19,020 nt of DNA. It comes from an uncultured bacterium. GTDB lineage: Bacteria > Actinomycetota > Coriobacteriia > Coriobacteriales > Coriobacteriaceae. The translations under genes and the position numbers were made by a program. Location of the stretch: positions 1 through 19,020 of the forward strand of contig CAJMSL010000027.1 in assembly GCA_905216045.1 (NCBI GenBank), in the 5' to 3' direction. The notes beneath the pieces are model-generated. The model worked only from the letters and a program-made list of their open reading frames with translations, ran no database searches and was not told where the DNA came from. Each line of letters starts with the position of its first letter. The first letter of the stretch is position 1. Below, piece after piece: positions 12,731 to 19,020 of this stretch.

Positions 12731-13696
12731 CTACCTACCCAGCGTCTTGCGCACGTCGGCGAGCACGTCGGCGATATCGGCACGAACGGCGAGCCCCCGA
12801 TCCTCGATTGCACGGGGGAGAAACTGGGTCCTGTTGTTCACGGCGACGTAGCCGGCCTGCGGCAACTGCGCTGTGAGGGCCCAGAACGGCTCCTGGATAA
12901 GCGCGGGTGTCATGCGGCCGACGCCCAGCTCAAGGAAGAGAATCTTCTGCCGCGCGTGCGCGTCGAGCCAGTCGGACACCTTGCGGTACTGCTCCTCGTA
13001 GAGCTCGCCCTGCAGGAAGTTGCCGTAGCCGCGAACCCAAGGGAACGCCTCTGCCCCGCAGTGCGGGCAGCGTGGCACGAGTTCTGGCGGAACCTCTAGG
13101 CCGGCTCCCATGGCCTCTACCATACGAGAGACCGGCTCGATGGCGTCCCATACCTCGTCGGTACAGCAACGGGAGCACTGGAAGAAGCGGTGGTCGCCTT
13201 GGATCTCTGCCACCTTCTCCCAAGGGTAGATTTTCATGAACTGCGTGTCCTGGTTGGTGGTGAGAACGAAGAAGTCTTTCTCGGTAAGAATGGCGTCGAG
13301 ATTTTTGTAGGGCTCGCGCAGCGGGGCGTTGAGCGTGGTGTCGAGGAAGGTGGCAAGGTAGCCCCAGCGCGACTCGGCGGTGGGCCAGCGGTAGGACGAC
13401 CCTTCAAAAGCGCCCCTGAAACCGTAGCGCTCGGCGAATTTGCCGAAATGCCTGCGATAGGTCGCGTTGTCCTCGTAGTAGAAGTCGCCGCCGCCCGCCG
13501 CGGAGAGCCCGGAGGCCCCGCCTACAAGCACGCAATCGGCTTCATCGATCATACGGGCAAACGTTTCGATTTGCTGGTCGTAGTGCTCGGGCTCGCGGGC
13601 ACTCAGCTCATAGGGCGTGCCGCCGGTGCGGTAGGCGGCCTGATGGGAAAACGATTGGTTGGTGAGTTCGATAACGAGCCGCTCGTATAGAGTCAC
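12731..13696 (-). CDS. SIR2-family protein, class M-like sirtuin (SIR2 gene 1)
   Basis: The 321-aa product has the Rossmann loop VGGASGLSAAGG (58-69), FVLTTNQDTQF (143-153) and EIQGD (164-168), where the canonical catalytic His is Gln166. Zinc ligands are C174, C177 or C178, C210 and C213, and ILFLELGVGRMTP begins at 252. The His-to-Gln change and the long insert are features of SirTM (class M) sirtuins, which ADP-ribosylate lipoyl-carrier GcvH-L instead of deacetylating; no macrodomain, GcvH-L or lipoate ligase gene is present here. I chose GTG 13696 with AGAGAG 7 nt upstream, since the longer reading has no sirtuin-like sequence. It leads the three-gene operon and is divergent from a TetR gene. 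Confidence 0.88.
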   Translation of the reverse strand: MTLYERLVIELTNQSFSHQAAYRTGGTPYELSAREPEHYDQQIETFARMIDEADCVLVGGASGLSAAGGGDFYYEDNATYRRHFGKFAERYGFRGAFEGSSYRWPTAESRWGYLATFLDTTLNAPLREPYKNLDAILTEKDFFVLTTNQDTQFMKIYPWEKVAEIQGDHRFFQCSRCCTDEVWDAIEPVSRMVEAMGAGLEVPPELVPRCPHCGAEAFPWVRGYGNFLQGELYEEQYRKVSDWLDAHARQKILFLELGVGRMTPALIQEPFWALTAQLPQAGYVAVNNRTQFLPRAIEDRGLAVRADIADVLADVRKTLGR

Positions 13697-13716
13697 TTGA
13701 TACTCTCTTTCAACTA

Positions 13717-13774
13717 CAATGAACAGGTGTCTATAAAAAGTATCAATGTTGATTTGCGTCAGAGCAATGAACAG
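13717..13774. promoter_or_regulatory. Divergent SIR2/TetR control region
   Basis: CAATGAACAG occurs at 13717-13726 and again at 13765-13774 as a direct repeat. Between them ATCAA-TG-TTGAT (13742-13753) is a perfect 12-bp dyad. TTGATA on the minus strand inside the dyad could be the -35 element of the SIR2 operon. The dyad is the best candidate for the TetR operator. Confidence 0.45.
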
Positions 13775-13839
13775 TTTCGAGCTGCTGTCGATAAACGAGC
13801 GGCTTCTGGATATTGTTGAGCGCTGCAATTGGAGGGGCC

Positions 13840-14397
13840 ATGGAAGAGGGGAAGATCGATCGTCGTCGACGCTATACGCTCTCGGTCATACGGGAGGCGT
13901 TCTTTGCGCTGCTGGCCGAGGTCGGCTTCGCGAGGATGACGGTGGCGGATATCTGCCGCCGCGCCGATATCAACCGCGGCACGTTCTATTTGCACTACGA
14001 GGATAAGTTCGCGCTGCTCGACGCACTTATCGACGAGGCCCTGGCGGCGGCGCCGCCGCTCGAGGGAACGGAGGCGGGCGCCCTTTGCCAGCGCCCGCCG
14101 GCAAACGACGACTATTATCTGCTCTACTCGGATGACGACGCGTACGCCCGGGTGGCGCAACGCGTCGTCGAGTGCGGCGCTGAGCAGATGGTTCCCTCGA
14201 TCATGGAGGAGACCGGGCTTTCACGCGAGGACGCCTATCTGATCTTCGTCCACAACGTCCAGGGAAATCTCGCGGTCAACCGCCTGCTCGGTTGGAGGCG
14301 AGGGCCCGAGTTTGCCCGCGCTCAGGAGCTGCTCAGCGCCTATTCCGAAGGAGGCATGCGAGCGGTATCGGCCCCTTGCACACCGATCGCGAATTAG
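13840..14397 (+). CDS. TetR/AcrR-family transcriptional regulator
   Basis: The 185-aa protein has the TetR N-terminal HTH: RRRRYTLSVIREAFFALLAE, then VGFARMTVADICRRADINRG and TFYLHYEDKFALLDALIDEA. A helical ligand domain follows and ends RLLGWRRGPEFARAQELL. ATG 13840 follows GGAGGGG closely. It is divergent from the three SIR2 genes and most likely represses them and itself. Its stop overlaps the stop of the convergent cupin gene by 4 bp. The ligand is unknown. Confidence 0.92.
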   Translation: MEEGKIDRRRRYTLSVIREAFFALLAEVGFARMTVADICRRADINRGTFYLHYEDKFALLDALIDEALAAAPPLEGTEAGALCQRPPANDDYYLLYSDDDAYARVAQRVVECGAEQMVPSIMEETGLSREDAYLIFVHNVQGNLAVNRLLGWRRGPEFARAQELLSAYSEGGMRAVSAPCTPIAN

Positions 14398-14747
14398 AAC
14401 ATGATAGCGTCGTCGGCCGTGAAGGCATCGAGGGATCCCTGCTTGACCTGAATGCAGACGTATGTGATGCCCGAGTCGGATGCGGCGCGGAACTGACGGT
14501 GTGCGGCGGGGGAAATGCGCAGCCAGTCGCCGGCTGCAAGCTCGATTTCCTCACCGTCGATCGTGACCGAGCCGGCGCCTTCGAGCACGCCATAGATTTC
14601 CTCGTTTTCCTTGTGTGCATGGACAAACGGAACGCCAGCGCCGGCGGGAAGATTGTTGACACTCACCTCTGCCCCGGTAAGCCCGAGCACCTCGTGCAGC
14701 TCGACACGGCTCTCATTACCGATGTGGGTCTTTGCATAATTAGCCAT
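14394..14747 (-). CDS. Single-domain cupin protein
   Basis: The 117-aa product is one cupin barrel: motif 1 GAGVPFVHAHKENEEIYGVL, ending EG (H43 and H45 with the Glu downstream), then VTIDGEEIELAAGDWLRIS and motif 2 ending in AHRQF. Metal-dependent isomerase, dioxygenase or sensor roles are all possible for the family. AGAGAGGAA precedes ATG 14747. It is divergent from an HxlR regulator across 154 bp containing a strong operator, so it is probably the regulator's target and part of an electrophile or redox response. Confidence 0.9.
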   Translation of the reverse strand: MANYAKTHIGNESRVELHEVLGLTGAEVSVNNLPAGAGVPFVHAHKENEEIYGVLEGAGSVTIDGEEIELAAGDWLRISPAAHRQFRAASDSGITYVCIQVKQGSLDAFTADDAIMF

Positions 14748-14830
14748 AATGGTTCCTCTCTTGGGGTTGATTTACCTTGCAGGTATCTCCTGCGTGAGAT
14801 ATATTCAACGCGAATGCGCATGCAAATACG

Positions 14831-14858
14831 AGTACGCACATATTTGTAACTGCGTACT
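14831..14858. promoter_or_regulatory. HxlR-type operator, 8+8 bp inverted repeat
   Basis: AGTACGCA-N12-TGCGTACT is a perfect 16-base dyad between the cupin and HxlR genes. HxlR-family proteins such as YodB bind symmetric sites with GTAC/AGTA-type half-sites, so the match in form and position is good. A second, nested dyad CAAATA (14823-14828) / TATTTG (14841-14846) lies across it. Confidence 0.75.
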
Positions 14859-14901
14859 TTTTTGTGAAACCGGTATGGTCAAGGAGGTTGAGTCTCCCGT
14901 G

Positions 14902-15225
14902 ATGGCGAAAGAGGAGCTTCCGGAGTGTCCGGTCGCAACGGCGGTAGCGCTCATTGGCGGCAAGTGGAAGCTGCTCATTATCCGTAACTTGCGCGTGCGA
15001 CCCTGGCGTTTCAACGAGTTGCGCCGCGACCTTGAGGGAATCTCTCAGAAGGTGCTTACCGATAGCCTGCGGCAGATGGAGGATGATGGGCTGGTCTTTC
15101 GCCATGACTATGGCGAGAATCCTCCCCGCGTTGAGTATGGCCTTACGGAGCTCGGCCGCCAGATGATGCCCATCATGGACTCGCTCGCAGACTTCGGCGC
15201 TTATTACAAGACAATTGTTCCGTAG
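14902..15225 (+). CDS. HxlR-family transcriptional regulator
   Basis: This ~107-aa winged HTH protein has ECPVATAVALIGGKWKLLII, then RNLRVRPWRFNELRRDLEGI, SQKVLTDSLRQMEDDGLVFR and a YGLTELGRQMMP end, the complete HxlR pattern. The N-terminal Cys before PVATAV is the residue used as a redox or quinone sensor in YodB-type members. The start is uncertain: ATG 14902 gives the family's usual N-terminus, GTG 14899 is adjacent, and ATG 14875 would add nine residues; AAGGAGG at 14881-14887 favours 14899 or 14902. It likely represses itself and the divergent cupin gene. Confidence 0.9.
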   Translation: MAKEELPECPVATAVALIGGKWKLLIIRNLRVRPWRFNELRRDLEGISQKVLTDSLRQMEDDGLVFRHDYGENPPRVEYGLTELGRQMMPIMDSLADFGAYYKTIVP

Positions 15226-15245
15226 TGGACACGCTGCTTAGGGGT

Positions 15246-15278
15246 GGAGTACCGCTACGAGTACGGTAGCGGTACTCC
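15246..15278 (+). terminator. Strong hairpin after the HxlR gene
   Basis: GGAGTACCGCTAC and GTAGCGGTACTCC form a perfect 13-bp stem with a 7-nt loop, 20 bp after the HxlR stop. There is no T-tract on the plus strand, so it may slow decay or terminate only partly, or be a protein site. Confidence 0.5.
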
Positions 15279-15324
15279 TACGGCCGCTGTCGTTCCCGCA
15301 GGATTAGAGCGGAAGGAGACTGCA

Positions 15325-15598
15325 ATGGGGTCGTCCGCCCCACAAGAAGGCCCTCCCTTCCCGGTATGGCGCCGACATGCGCACGCCGACTCAAACTGCT
15401 CGATGCGCGAAGTGTTGTTATGGCTTCACTCAGCCTGCGGACGCCCAATCATCCGTGCACCACATTCTGCCCATGTGCATGGGCGGCTGCCCCCACCGCT
15501 GCATGGTTTCCGGCGTGCGTCGTTGCCCCTGGTTCAAAGACGATCCCGATGCCTACGTCCTCGCCAAAACCCGCGCCGCCCGCAAGAGCCACCAATAA
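15325..15598 (+). pseudogene. Cys-rich small protein, frameshifted at a G run near the start
   Basis: GGAAGGAG lies 6 nt before ATG 15325, but the following four G put the coding part out of frame. With one G fewer the product is 90 aa, beginning MGRPPHKKALPSRYGADMRT and continuing through TARCAKCCYGF, VHHILPMCMGGCPHRCM and RRCPWFKDDPDAYVLAKTRA. Seven Cys and the paired His suggest a zinc-binding or HNH-like small fold; the family is not recognised. ATG 15377 gives a 73-aa form but has no RBS. A one-base insertion, sequencing error or slippage is the simplest explanation. Confidence 0.55.
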
Positions 15599-15830
15599 AA
15601 CCTCCGGTCCTGCTTGGCCCTGGGAATAAACGTCAGACTTGCCCGATTCACGCTTCGCGCAAGGGCCGTTCTACTTCCCAAACCTGATCTGTCTGTCGCA
15701 CAGCTCAAGGGAGCCTGGGATACTTCTTTGATGTCTTCCACGAACTACTGGAGTGCGGCACAGTCGAATGGCTGGACCGTTTTCGTTGGAGCTTGGCTGT
15801 TTGCCTGTGTGAATGGCGTATTTGCTTTAG
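15599..15830. other. Gene-free stretch
   Basis: An open frame on the plus strand includes SSTNYWSAAQSNGWTVFVGA, but it has no RBS, overlaps the opposite LPATG gene and has no clear homology. No terminator with a T-tract was seen for the LPATG gene. Nothing else is supported. Confidence 0.3.
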
Positions 15831-16751
15831 CTAGTGGTTGCGACGCCTTGTTGCGGAAATGCCAACTGATGCAACTACGCCACCGGCAACACTCAGGGCG
15901 ACTGCCATCGCGCCGTTGTCGCCCGTCGCGGGTAGGGTGGTCCTGGCTGGTTTAACCGCCGCTACTGCCTTGGTGGAAACGGGATTTGCCGCGGGTTTTT
16001 CTGCTTTGGGCTGCGGTGTGGGCTCGGGTTTGGTTTCCGGTTCGGGTTTGACCTCTGGGCTCGGCTTAACACTTGGATCGGGTTTGGAACCGCTCGTATC
16101 GGTTGCAATCAAGTGTACGTCGCTGTCGAAGATGTAACGGATGTAGTAATCGTGCCGCGTCTCGTGCATAATCCCCTGCCCGCTGTCGAAGTCACGGTCA
16201 ACGTGTGTGCCAAGGTGGGTTGAGCTGCTGAGGTTCAGTCTGTAAGGGATTTGGTCGTCGGCGTAACTGCCTGTAAAGCCTACGGTTGCTCTAACGAGAA
16301 TGTCGATCATGGTCAGGGCAATAGAGACGCTGGCCTCTTTGGGGTTCTCGGTTTTTATAAGGCTTTCGGTATCGGTGTCGATCTTGAAGAGATGGACGGT
16401 GTCGTTAAGCCCGTAGATGAAGTCCTCGGGTTTGTCGGGGAAATCGTATACAAATGCCTCATTCTGGATCAACATGAAGGCAGGAGGGAGCTCCAAATCG
16501 TAGTAATGATCGACGACGGTGGTTGCTGTGAGGCTGCCTTCCGCGTTGGCTTCGTCGCAGGTGATGGGTGCTGCGACATCGGGCTCGGGCATTTCGGTCG
16601 CCAGTGCTGCGCAGGGTAGCAAAAGCTGCCCTGCCATAAGAATGCTTACGCCGAAGGCAACGACTCTGGCGCCTGCATGAAGCTTGACGTTGCGGATAGT
16701 CAGGCCAGTGCGTTTGTTTTGGGTTTGCGGTGCAACATGCTGTCCATACAT
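15831..16751 (-). CDS. LPATG-anchored cell-wall surface protein
   Basis: This 306-aa secreted protein has a signal peptide at ~28-52 (VVAFGVSILMAGQLLLPCAA, then LAT). A 165-residue extracellular domain (about 53-215; YYDLELPPAF, LFKIDTDTESLIKT, DYYIRYIFDSDVHL) resembles pilin-like or Cna-B-like beta domains but is not firmly assigned. A Pro/Lys/Glu-rich wall-spanning spacer (about 220-262, KPEPETKPEPTPQPKAEKP) follows, then the sortase signal LPATG at 273-277, a hydrophobic segment and a TRRRNH tail. AAGGAG lies 6 nt before ATG 16751. No sortase is in the window. A possible minus-strand promoter (TGACCG-16-TATAGA) lies near 16785-16815. Confidence 0.88.
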   Translation of the reverse strand: MYGQHVAPQTQNKRTGLTIRNVKLHAGARVVAFGVSILMAGQLLLPCAALATEMPEPDVAAPITCDEANAEGSLTATTVVDHYYDLELPPAFMLIQNEAFVYDFPDKPEDFIYGLNDTVHLFKIDTDTESLIKTENPKEASVSIALTMIDILVRATVGFTGSYADDQIPYRLNLSSSTHLGTHVDRDFDSGQGIMHETRHDYYIRYIFDSDVHLIATDTSGSKPDPSVKPSPEVKPEPETKPEPTPQPKAEKPAANPVSTKAVAAVKPARTTLPATGDNGAMAVALSVAGGVVASVGISATRRRNH

Positions 16752-17071
16752 AAGGCGCTCCTTGTTCGTAGGCCGGTTTCCGTGGATCTATATTGCGCCT
16801 GCCCGATTCGGTCAGGATCATACACGTGAACGCTCACGCGAGCAGGAGAAAGCTCTAGTTAATTTTCCCACAGTCGACACTTTGCGGCCAACGATTCGCT
16901 GTTCAATTCTCGTAGAGAGAATCAAGACAGTTGAGGAGTTGTCAGCCAATAAGATTGTGTCTAGAGAACACGAACAAGAGATGTGGCCTGCAGACGACTG
17001 AATAGCTCCATCTGTTTTGGTTACAACGAAATGTGTGCCGCGCGCCTGCGGCATGAAGGAGGGAGATTTCT
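16752..17071. promoter_or_regulatory. Divergent intergenic region with two dyads and a promoter
   Basis: CGTGA-ACGC-TCACG (16825-16838) lies upstream of the LPATG gene and ATTCTC-GTAGA-GAGAAT (16906-16922) lies upstream of the reductase gene. TTGTCA (16939-16944) and TAGAGA (16962-16967) with a 17-bp spacer form a plausible plus-strand promoter. No ORF is supported here. Confidence 0.45.
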
Positions 17072-17602
17072 ATGAATATCGTTGTATTGAGTGGTAGCCC
17101 TCGCAAGGGCGCCAATACCGACACCATGGTCGAGGCGTTTGCCGAGACCGCGCGTGAGGGTGGCAATACGGTCGAGGTCGTCCGCGTTGCCAGCAAAAAG
17201 ATCGCCGGCTGCTTGGGATGCCGGTACTGCTTCGCCCATGAGGGTACCTGTGTGCAGAAGGATGACATGGCCAACGTGATCGAGTCGCTGAAAGACGCAG
17301 ATATGGTCGTCTTCGCCTCGCCTGTCTACTGGTTCGATATCACCGCGCAGGAAAAGGCCGCCATCGACCGCCTGTACGCCTTCGGTGCTACGGGCTTCCC
17401 GTTCACCAAGACGGCCCTTTTGCTCGATAGCCACAGCGAGGGCGTCTATGATGCGGCGATCGCTATGTACAAGTCAACCTGCGCGTACTGCAAGTGGGAG
17501 GACCAAGGCATTATCACCATCAGCGGTATGACCGAGCGCGACAGCATGGCCTCCTCGTCCAAGTTGGAAGAGGTGCGCGAGCTCGCCCGCAAGCTCGCCT
17601 AA
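17072..17602 (+). CDS. Flavodoxin-family NAD(P)H-dependent reductase with iron-sulfur flavoprotein-like Cys motif
   Basis: The 176-aa flavodoxin-like protein has the FMN phosphate loop LSGSPRKGANTDTM (6-19) and the flavin-ring loop ASPVYWFDITAQEKAAIDRL near 82-101. GCLGCRYCFAHEGTC carries C47, C50, C53 and C60, which fits the CX2CX2CX4-7C cluster of iron-sulfur flavoproteins (Isf), so a [4Fe-4S] centre is possible; related proteins without a cluster keep only some of these Cys. Roles include electron transfer and reduction of quinones or nitro compounds in the cytosol. AAGGAGGGAG precedes ATG 17072. The gene is monocistronic. Confidence 0.92.
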   Translation: MNIVVLSGSPRKGANTDTMVEAFAETAREGGNTVEVVRVASKKIAGCLGCRYCFAHEGTCVQKDDMANVIESLKDADMVVFASPVYWFDITAQEKAAIDRLYAFGATGFPFTKTALLLDSHSEGVYDAAIAMYKSTCAYCKWEDQGIITISGMTERDSMASSSKLEEVRELARKLA

Positions 17603-17612
17603 GGGCAAGAAG

Positions 17613-17684
17613 AACGCATGGCAATCGGTGTTGGTGGAAAATGCTTGCTATCCTTACCAAGAGGAATGCTGATTGCCATGCGTT
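17613..17684. repeat. 14-bp perfect inverted repeat with structured 44-bp spacer
   Basis: AACGCATGGCAATC (17613-17626) pairs perfectly with GATTGCCATGCGTT (17671-17684). Inside, TTGGTGGA pairs partly with TCCTTACCAA, so the whole 72 bp can fold into one long hairpin. It lies between two convergent genes. It may act as a two-way terminator without T-tracts, or be a small MITE-like element or RNA. Confidence 0.7.
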
Positions 17685-17711
17685 GATGCTTCCGCGGACA
17701 ATTCCGGCGTG

Positions 17712-18806
17712 CTAAAACGCCTTCTCGTTCAAGAATTCCCTGAACGCGGGAATGTCAAAGCCAACGAGACCACGTCCACGTTCCCCGATAACGCCGTCCT
17801 CGAGGAGGCGGCGTTTGTATTGGCTTGCGTAGTTGCTGGCGACGCCCATGCGTTTGGCTATCTCCGAGACCCTGCTGGGGCCAGAATCGGGCAGCATCGC
17901 GAGCAAAAACTCAATGTCTTTATCGGAAAGCTCCCGATAGGCCGTTTCGAGAATTCGATCGCGCAGCTCCATGTGGGCAAGCAGAGAACCCTGCTGTACA
18001 TCAGGTGCACTGATTTTGGGCGAGTTCTCCGAAACATCCCATGTGCGATATCCGACGAGCTGCATCATATAGGGAAATCCGTCGACGGCCTTCACGGCAT
18101 CCTCGAGCGCTTCTGGCGTGATTGAGCGGCCTCCGGCCTCAACGGTTTTGCGGAATGCGTTTGCAATTTCAACGTCAGTGATTCGTCCTAACTGATGATA
18201 TTGGGAACGCCTGAGGAACGAGACGGAATCGTTGCGCAGCAGCGCCGATACTTTGTAGGGCAGTCCTGCCATGAGTAGGGCAACTTTTTTACCTTCGCGT
18301 ACAAAGTGCTGATAAACAGAGGTAAATTAAAGCATTTCTTCGAGATCGACGGTGACTTCATCGATGGTGATGAGAAGTCCGATGTCATGTTTTTCGAGTT
18401 GTTTAAAGATGCCATTCATACGTGTGCGCCAGTTGCCCTGGGCCTCTTGAGCATATGTCCAATCGATGCCCACTGGACCAATTTGAACGCCGTTTATGCG
18501 TGCGTGAGGCTGTGAGAGGTAGCTATCTGCCGCTTCTTTGGTTCGCTCGATAATATCTTCGAGCATGCCTGGCATGGCGGAGACATTTGCTGCGATCCAG
18601 CCGTGTTCAAGCGCCGTTTCTGAAAGGAGCGAGAGAAGCGCCGTCTTGCCCGTTCCCCTTGCGCCCGTAAAAATAGTCGACAGGTTGGGATCTCCCGGGC
18701 CGTTGATAAAGCCACGGTTGATGTCACGCAGGATATGCTCGCGACCCGCTAGAAAGGGAGGGACGCTTCCAAATGTTGGGGTAAAGGGGTTCTTGCTGTA
18801 CTCCAC
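17712..18806 (-). pseudogene. AAA family ATPase with C-terminal winged HTH, split by an in-frame stop
   Basis: Read through, this is a ~364-aa ATPase: PFTPTFGSVPPFLAGREH, Walker A FTGARGTGKTALL, Walker B GLLITIDEV, then MAGLPYKV and YHQLGRITD sensor-like segments. A C-terminal winged HTH follows (PSRVSEIAKRMGVASNYASQ, then RRLLEDGV). A TAA at 18327-18329 interrupts DLEEML-stop-FTSVYQHFVREGKK; both sides are in the same frame, so one nucleotide change explains it. GTG 18806 is the best start because AGGAGGT (18816-18810) precedes it. The family (archaeal-ATPase-like, Orc1/DUF234-like architecture) is often an orphan gene that may bind its own promoter. A tandem repeat overlaps its RBS. Confidence 0.8.
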
Positions 18807-18815
18807 GGTACCTCC

Positions 18816-18851
18816 TTTGCAAGTTTTGCTAAATTTTGCAAGTTTTGCTAA
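18816..18851 (-). repeat. Tandem 17-bp direct repeat at the ATPase RBS
   Basis: TTTGCAAGTTTTGCTAA occurs at 18816-18832 and 18835-18851, a 19-bp period, close to two helical turns. On the minus strand the downstream copy abuts AGGAGGT of the ATPase gene. This is the geometry of an autoregulatory operator for a winged HTH protein, such as the one at the C-terminus of the encoded ATPase. Confidence 0.8.
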
Positions 18852-18884
18852 CGACTGACCAAAGGGCATCGAAGCAGTGACGCT

Positions 18885-18940
18885 GACATTTTTTACGCAG
18901 GAAAATAAGCAGAAATCAATTTATCTGCGTTAAAAAATAG
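18885..18940 (-). promoter_or_regulatory. AT-rich dyad and possible ATPase promoter
   Basis: ACGCAG and CTGCGT pair across ~24 bp and are flanked by TTTTTT and AAAAAA. On the minus strand TTGATT-18-TAAAAA could be the promoter of the ATPase gene. The evidence is weak. Confidence 0.35.
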
Positions 18941-18943
18941 TTG

Positions 18944-18997
18944 AGAAGAAAAACGACGAGTCCCGGGCGCAATGCCGTTGCGTTCCGGGCCTCGTCG
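18944..18997 (-). terminator. Minus-strand terminator for a gene beyond the right edge
   Basis: CGACGAG pairs with CTCGTCG (18991-18997), with CCCGG/CCGGG and CGCAA/TTGCG extending the stem. On the minus strand it is followed by TTTTTCTTCTC, a good U-tract. No gene ends inside the window, so it serves one to the right. Confidence 0.8.
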
Positions 18998-19020
18998 CTT
19001 TGCGAAGTATCTAACGATCT

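Noticed and set aside
12041..13099. Long plus-strand ORF opposite the SIR2 genes
   Set aside because: It is a GC-rich shadow of the SIR2 genes, which carry clear motifs and correct start/stop overlaps.
13697..13828. 365-aa form of SIR2 gene 1 starting at 13828
   Set aside because: The added residues lie in the divergent promoter region, lack an RBS and have no sirtuin similarity.
15614..15955. Small protein with WSAAQSNGWTVFVGAW, as in Lcl/DGR variable domains
   Set aside because: It has no RBS, overlaps the opposite LPATG gene for a third of its length, and there is no reverse transcriptase or template repeat.
1..19020. CRISPR array, tRNA, rRNA or complete insertion sequence
   Set aside because: No regularly spaced repeats, cloverleaf folds, rRNA segments or transposase genes were found on either strand by eye.

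Overview
The window is high-GC bacterial DNA. The gene set (SIR2 tandem, CMD-cupin fusion, LPATG surface protein, iron-sulfur flavoprotein-like reductase, many small regulators) and codon use suggest a gut actinobacterium of the Coriobacteriia, Collinsella-like. The taxonomy is inference; no rRNA gene is present. Genes are short operons on both strands, with an unusually high load of broken genes and gene remnants.

Layout. (1) 1-980: two methyltransferase genes on the minus strand, the second truncated, below a DtxR/IdeR-like iron box. (2) 1120-5040: an accessory island bounded by near-identical 18-nt repeats that both read LVIEWE-stop. It holds a frameshifted gene coupled to a 510-aa protein with a glycine/alanine-rich membrane-active region and a pentad-repeat tail. 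It also holds a DUF3800 gene preceded by its own promoter and a compact two-hairpin RNA, and flanked by duplicated GCGAATCA-containing repeats. (3) 5160-9660: an aldehyde-reduction cluster (YqhD-type alcohol dehydrogenase, two aldo/keto reductases, a flavodoxin remnant) next to a divergent LysR regulator. (4) 9700-11193: a MerR regulator, a textbook 19-bp-spacer MerR promoter, a flavodoxin C-terminal remnant and a CMD-cupin fusion. (5) 11177-14397: three overlapping SIR2-family genes resembling class M sirtuins, the third broken at a G6 run, with a divergent TetR regulator. (6) 14394-15600: a cupin gene and an HxlR regulator around an 8+8 bp operator, a strong hairpin and a broken cysteine-rich small protein gene. 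(7) 15831-19020: an LPATG-anchored surface protein, a flavodoxin-family reductase with a CX2CX2CX6C motif, a long inverted repeat, an AAA ATPase gene split by one in-frame stop, and a terminator for a gene beyond the right edge.

The strongest candidates for something not well described are the island at 1120-5040 (especially the 54-nt RNA and DUF3800 pair inside repeated GCGAATCA elements), the macrodomain-free three-SIR2 operon, and the ATPase whose RBS overlaps a tandem 17-bp repeat. Four otherwise well-formed genes carry single-base or single-codon lesions. Two of these lie in G runs, so sequencing error or slippage must be separated from real decay.
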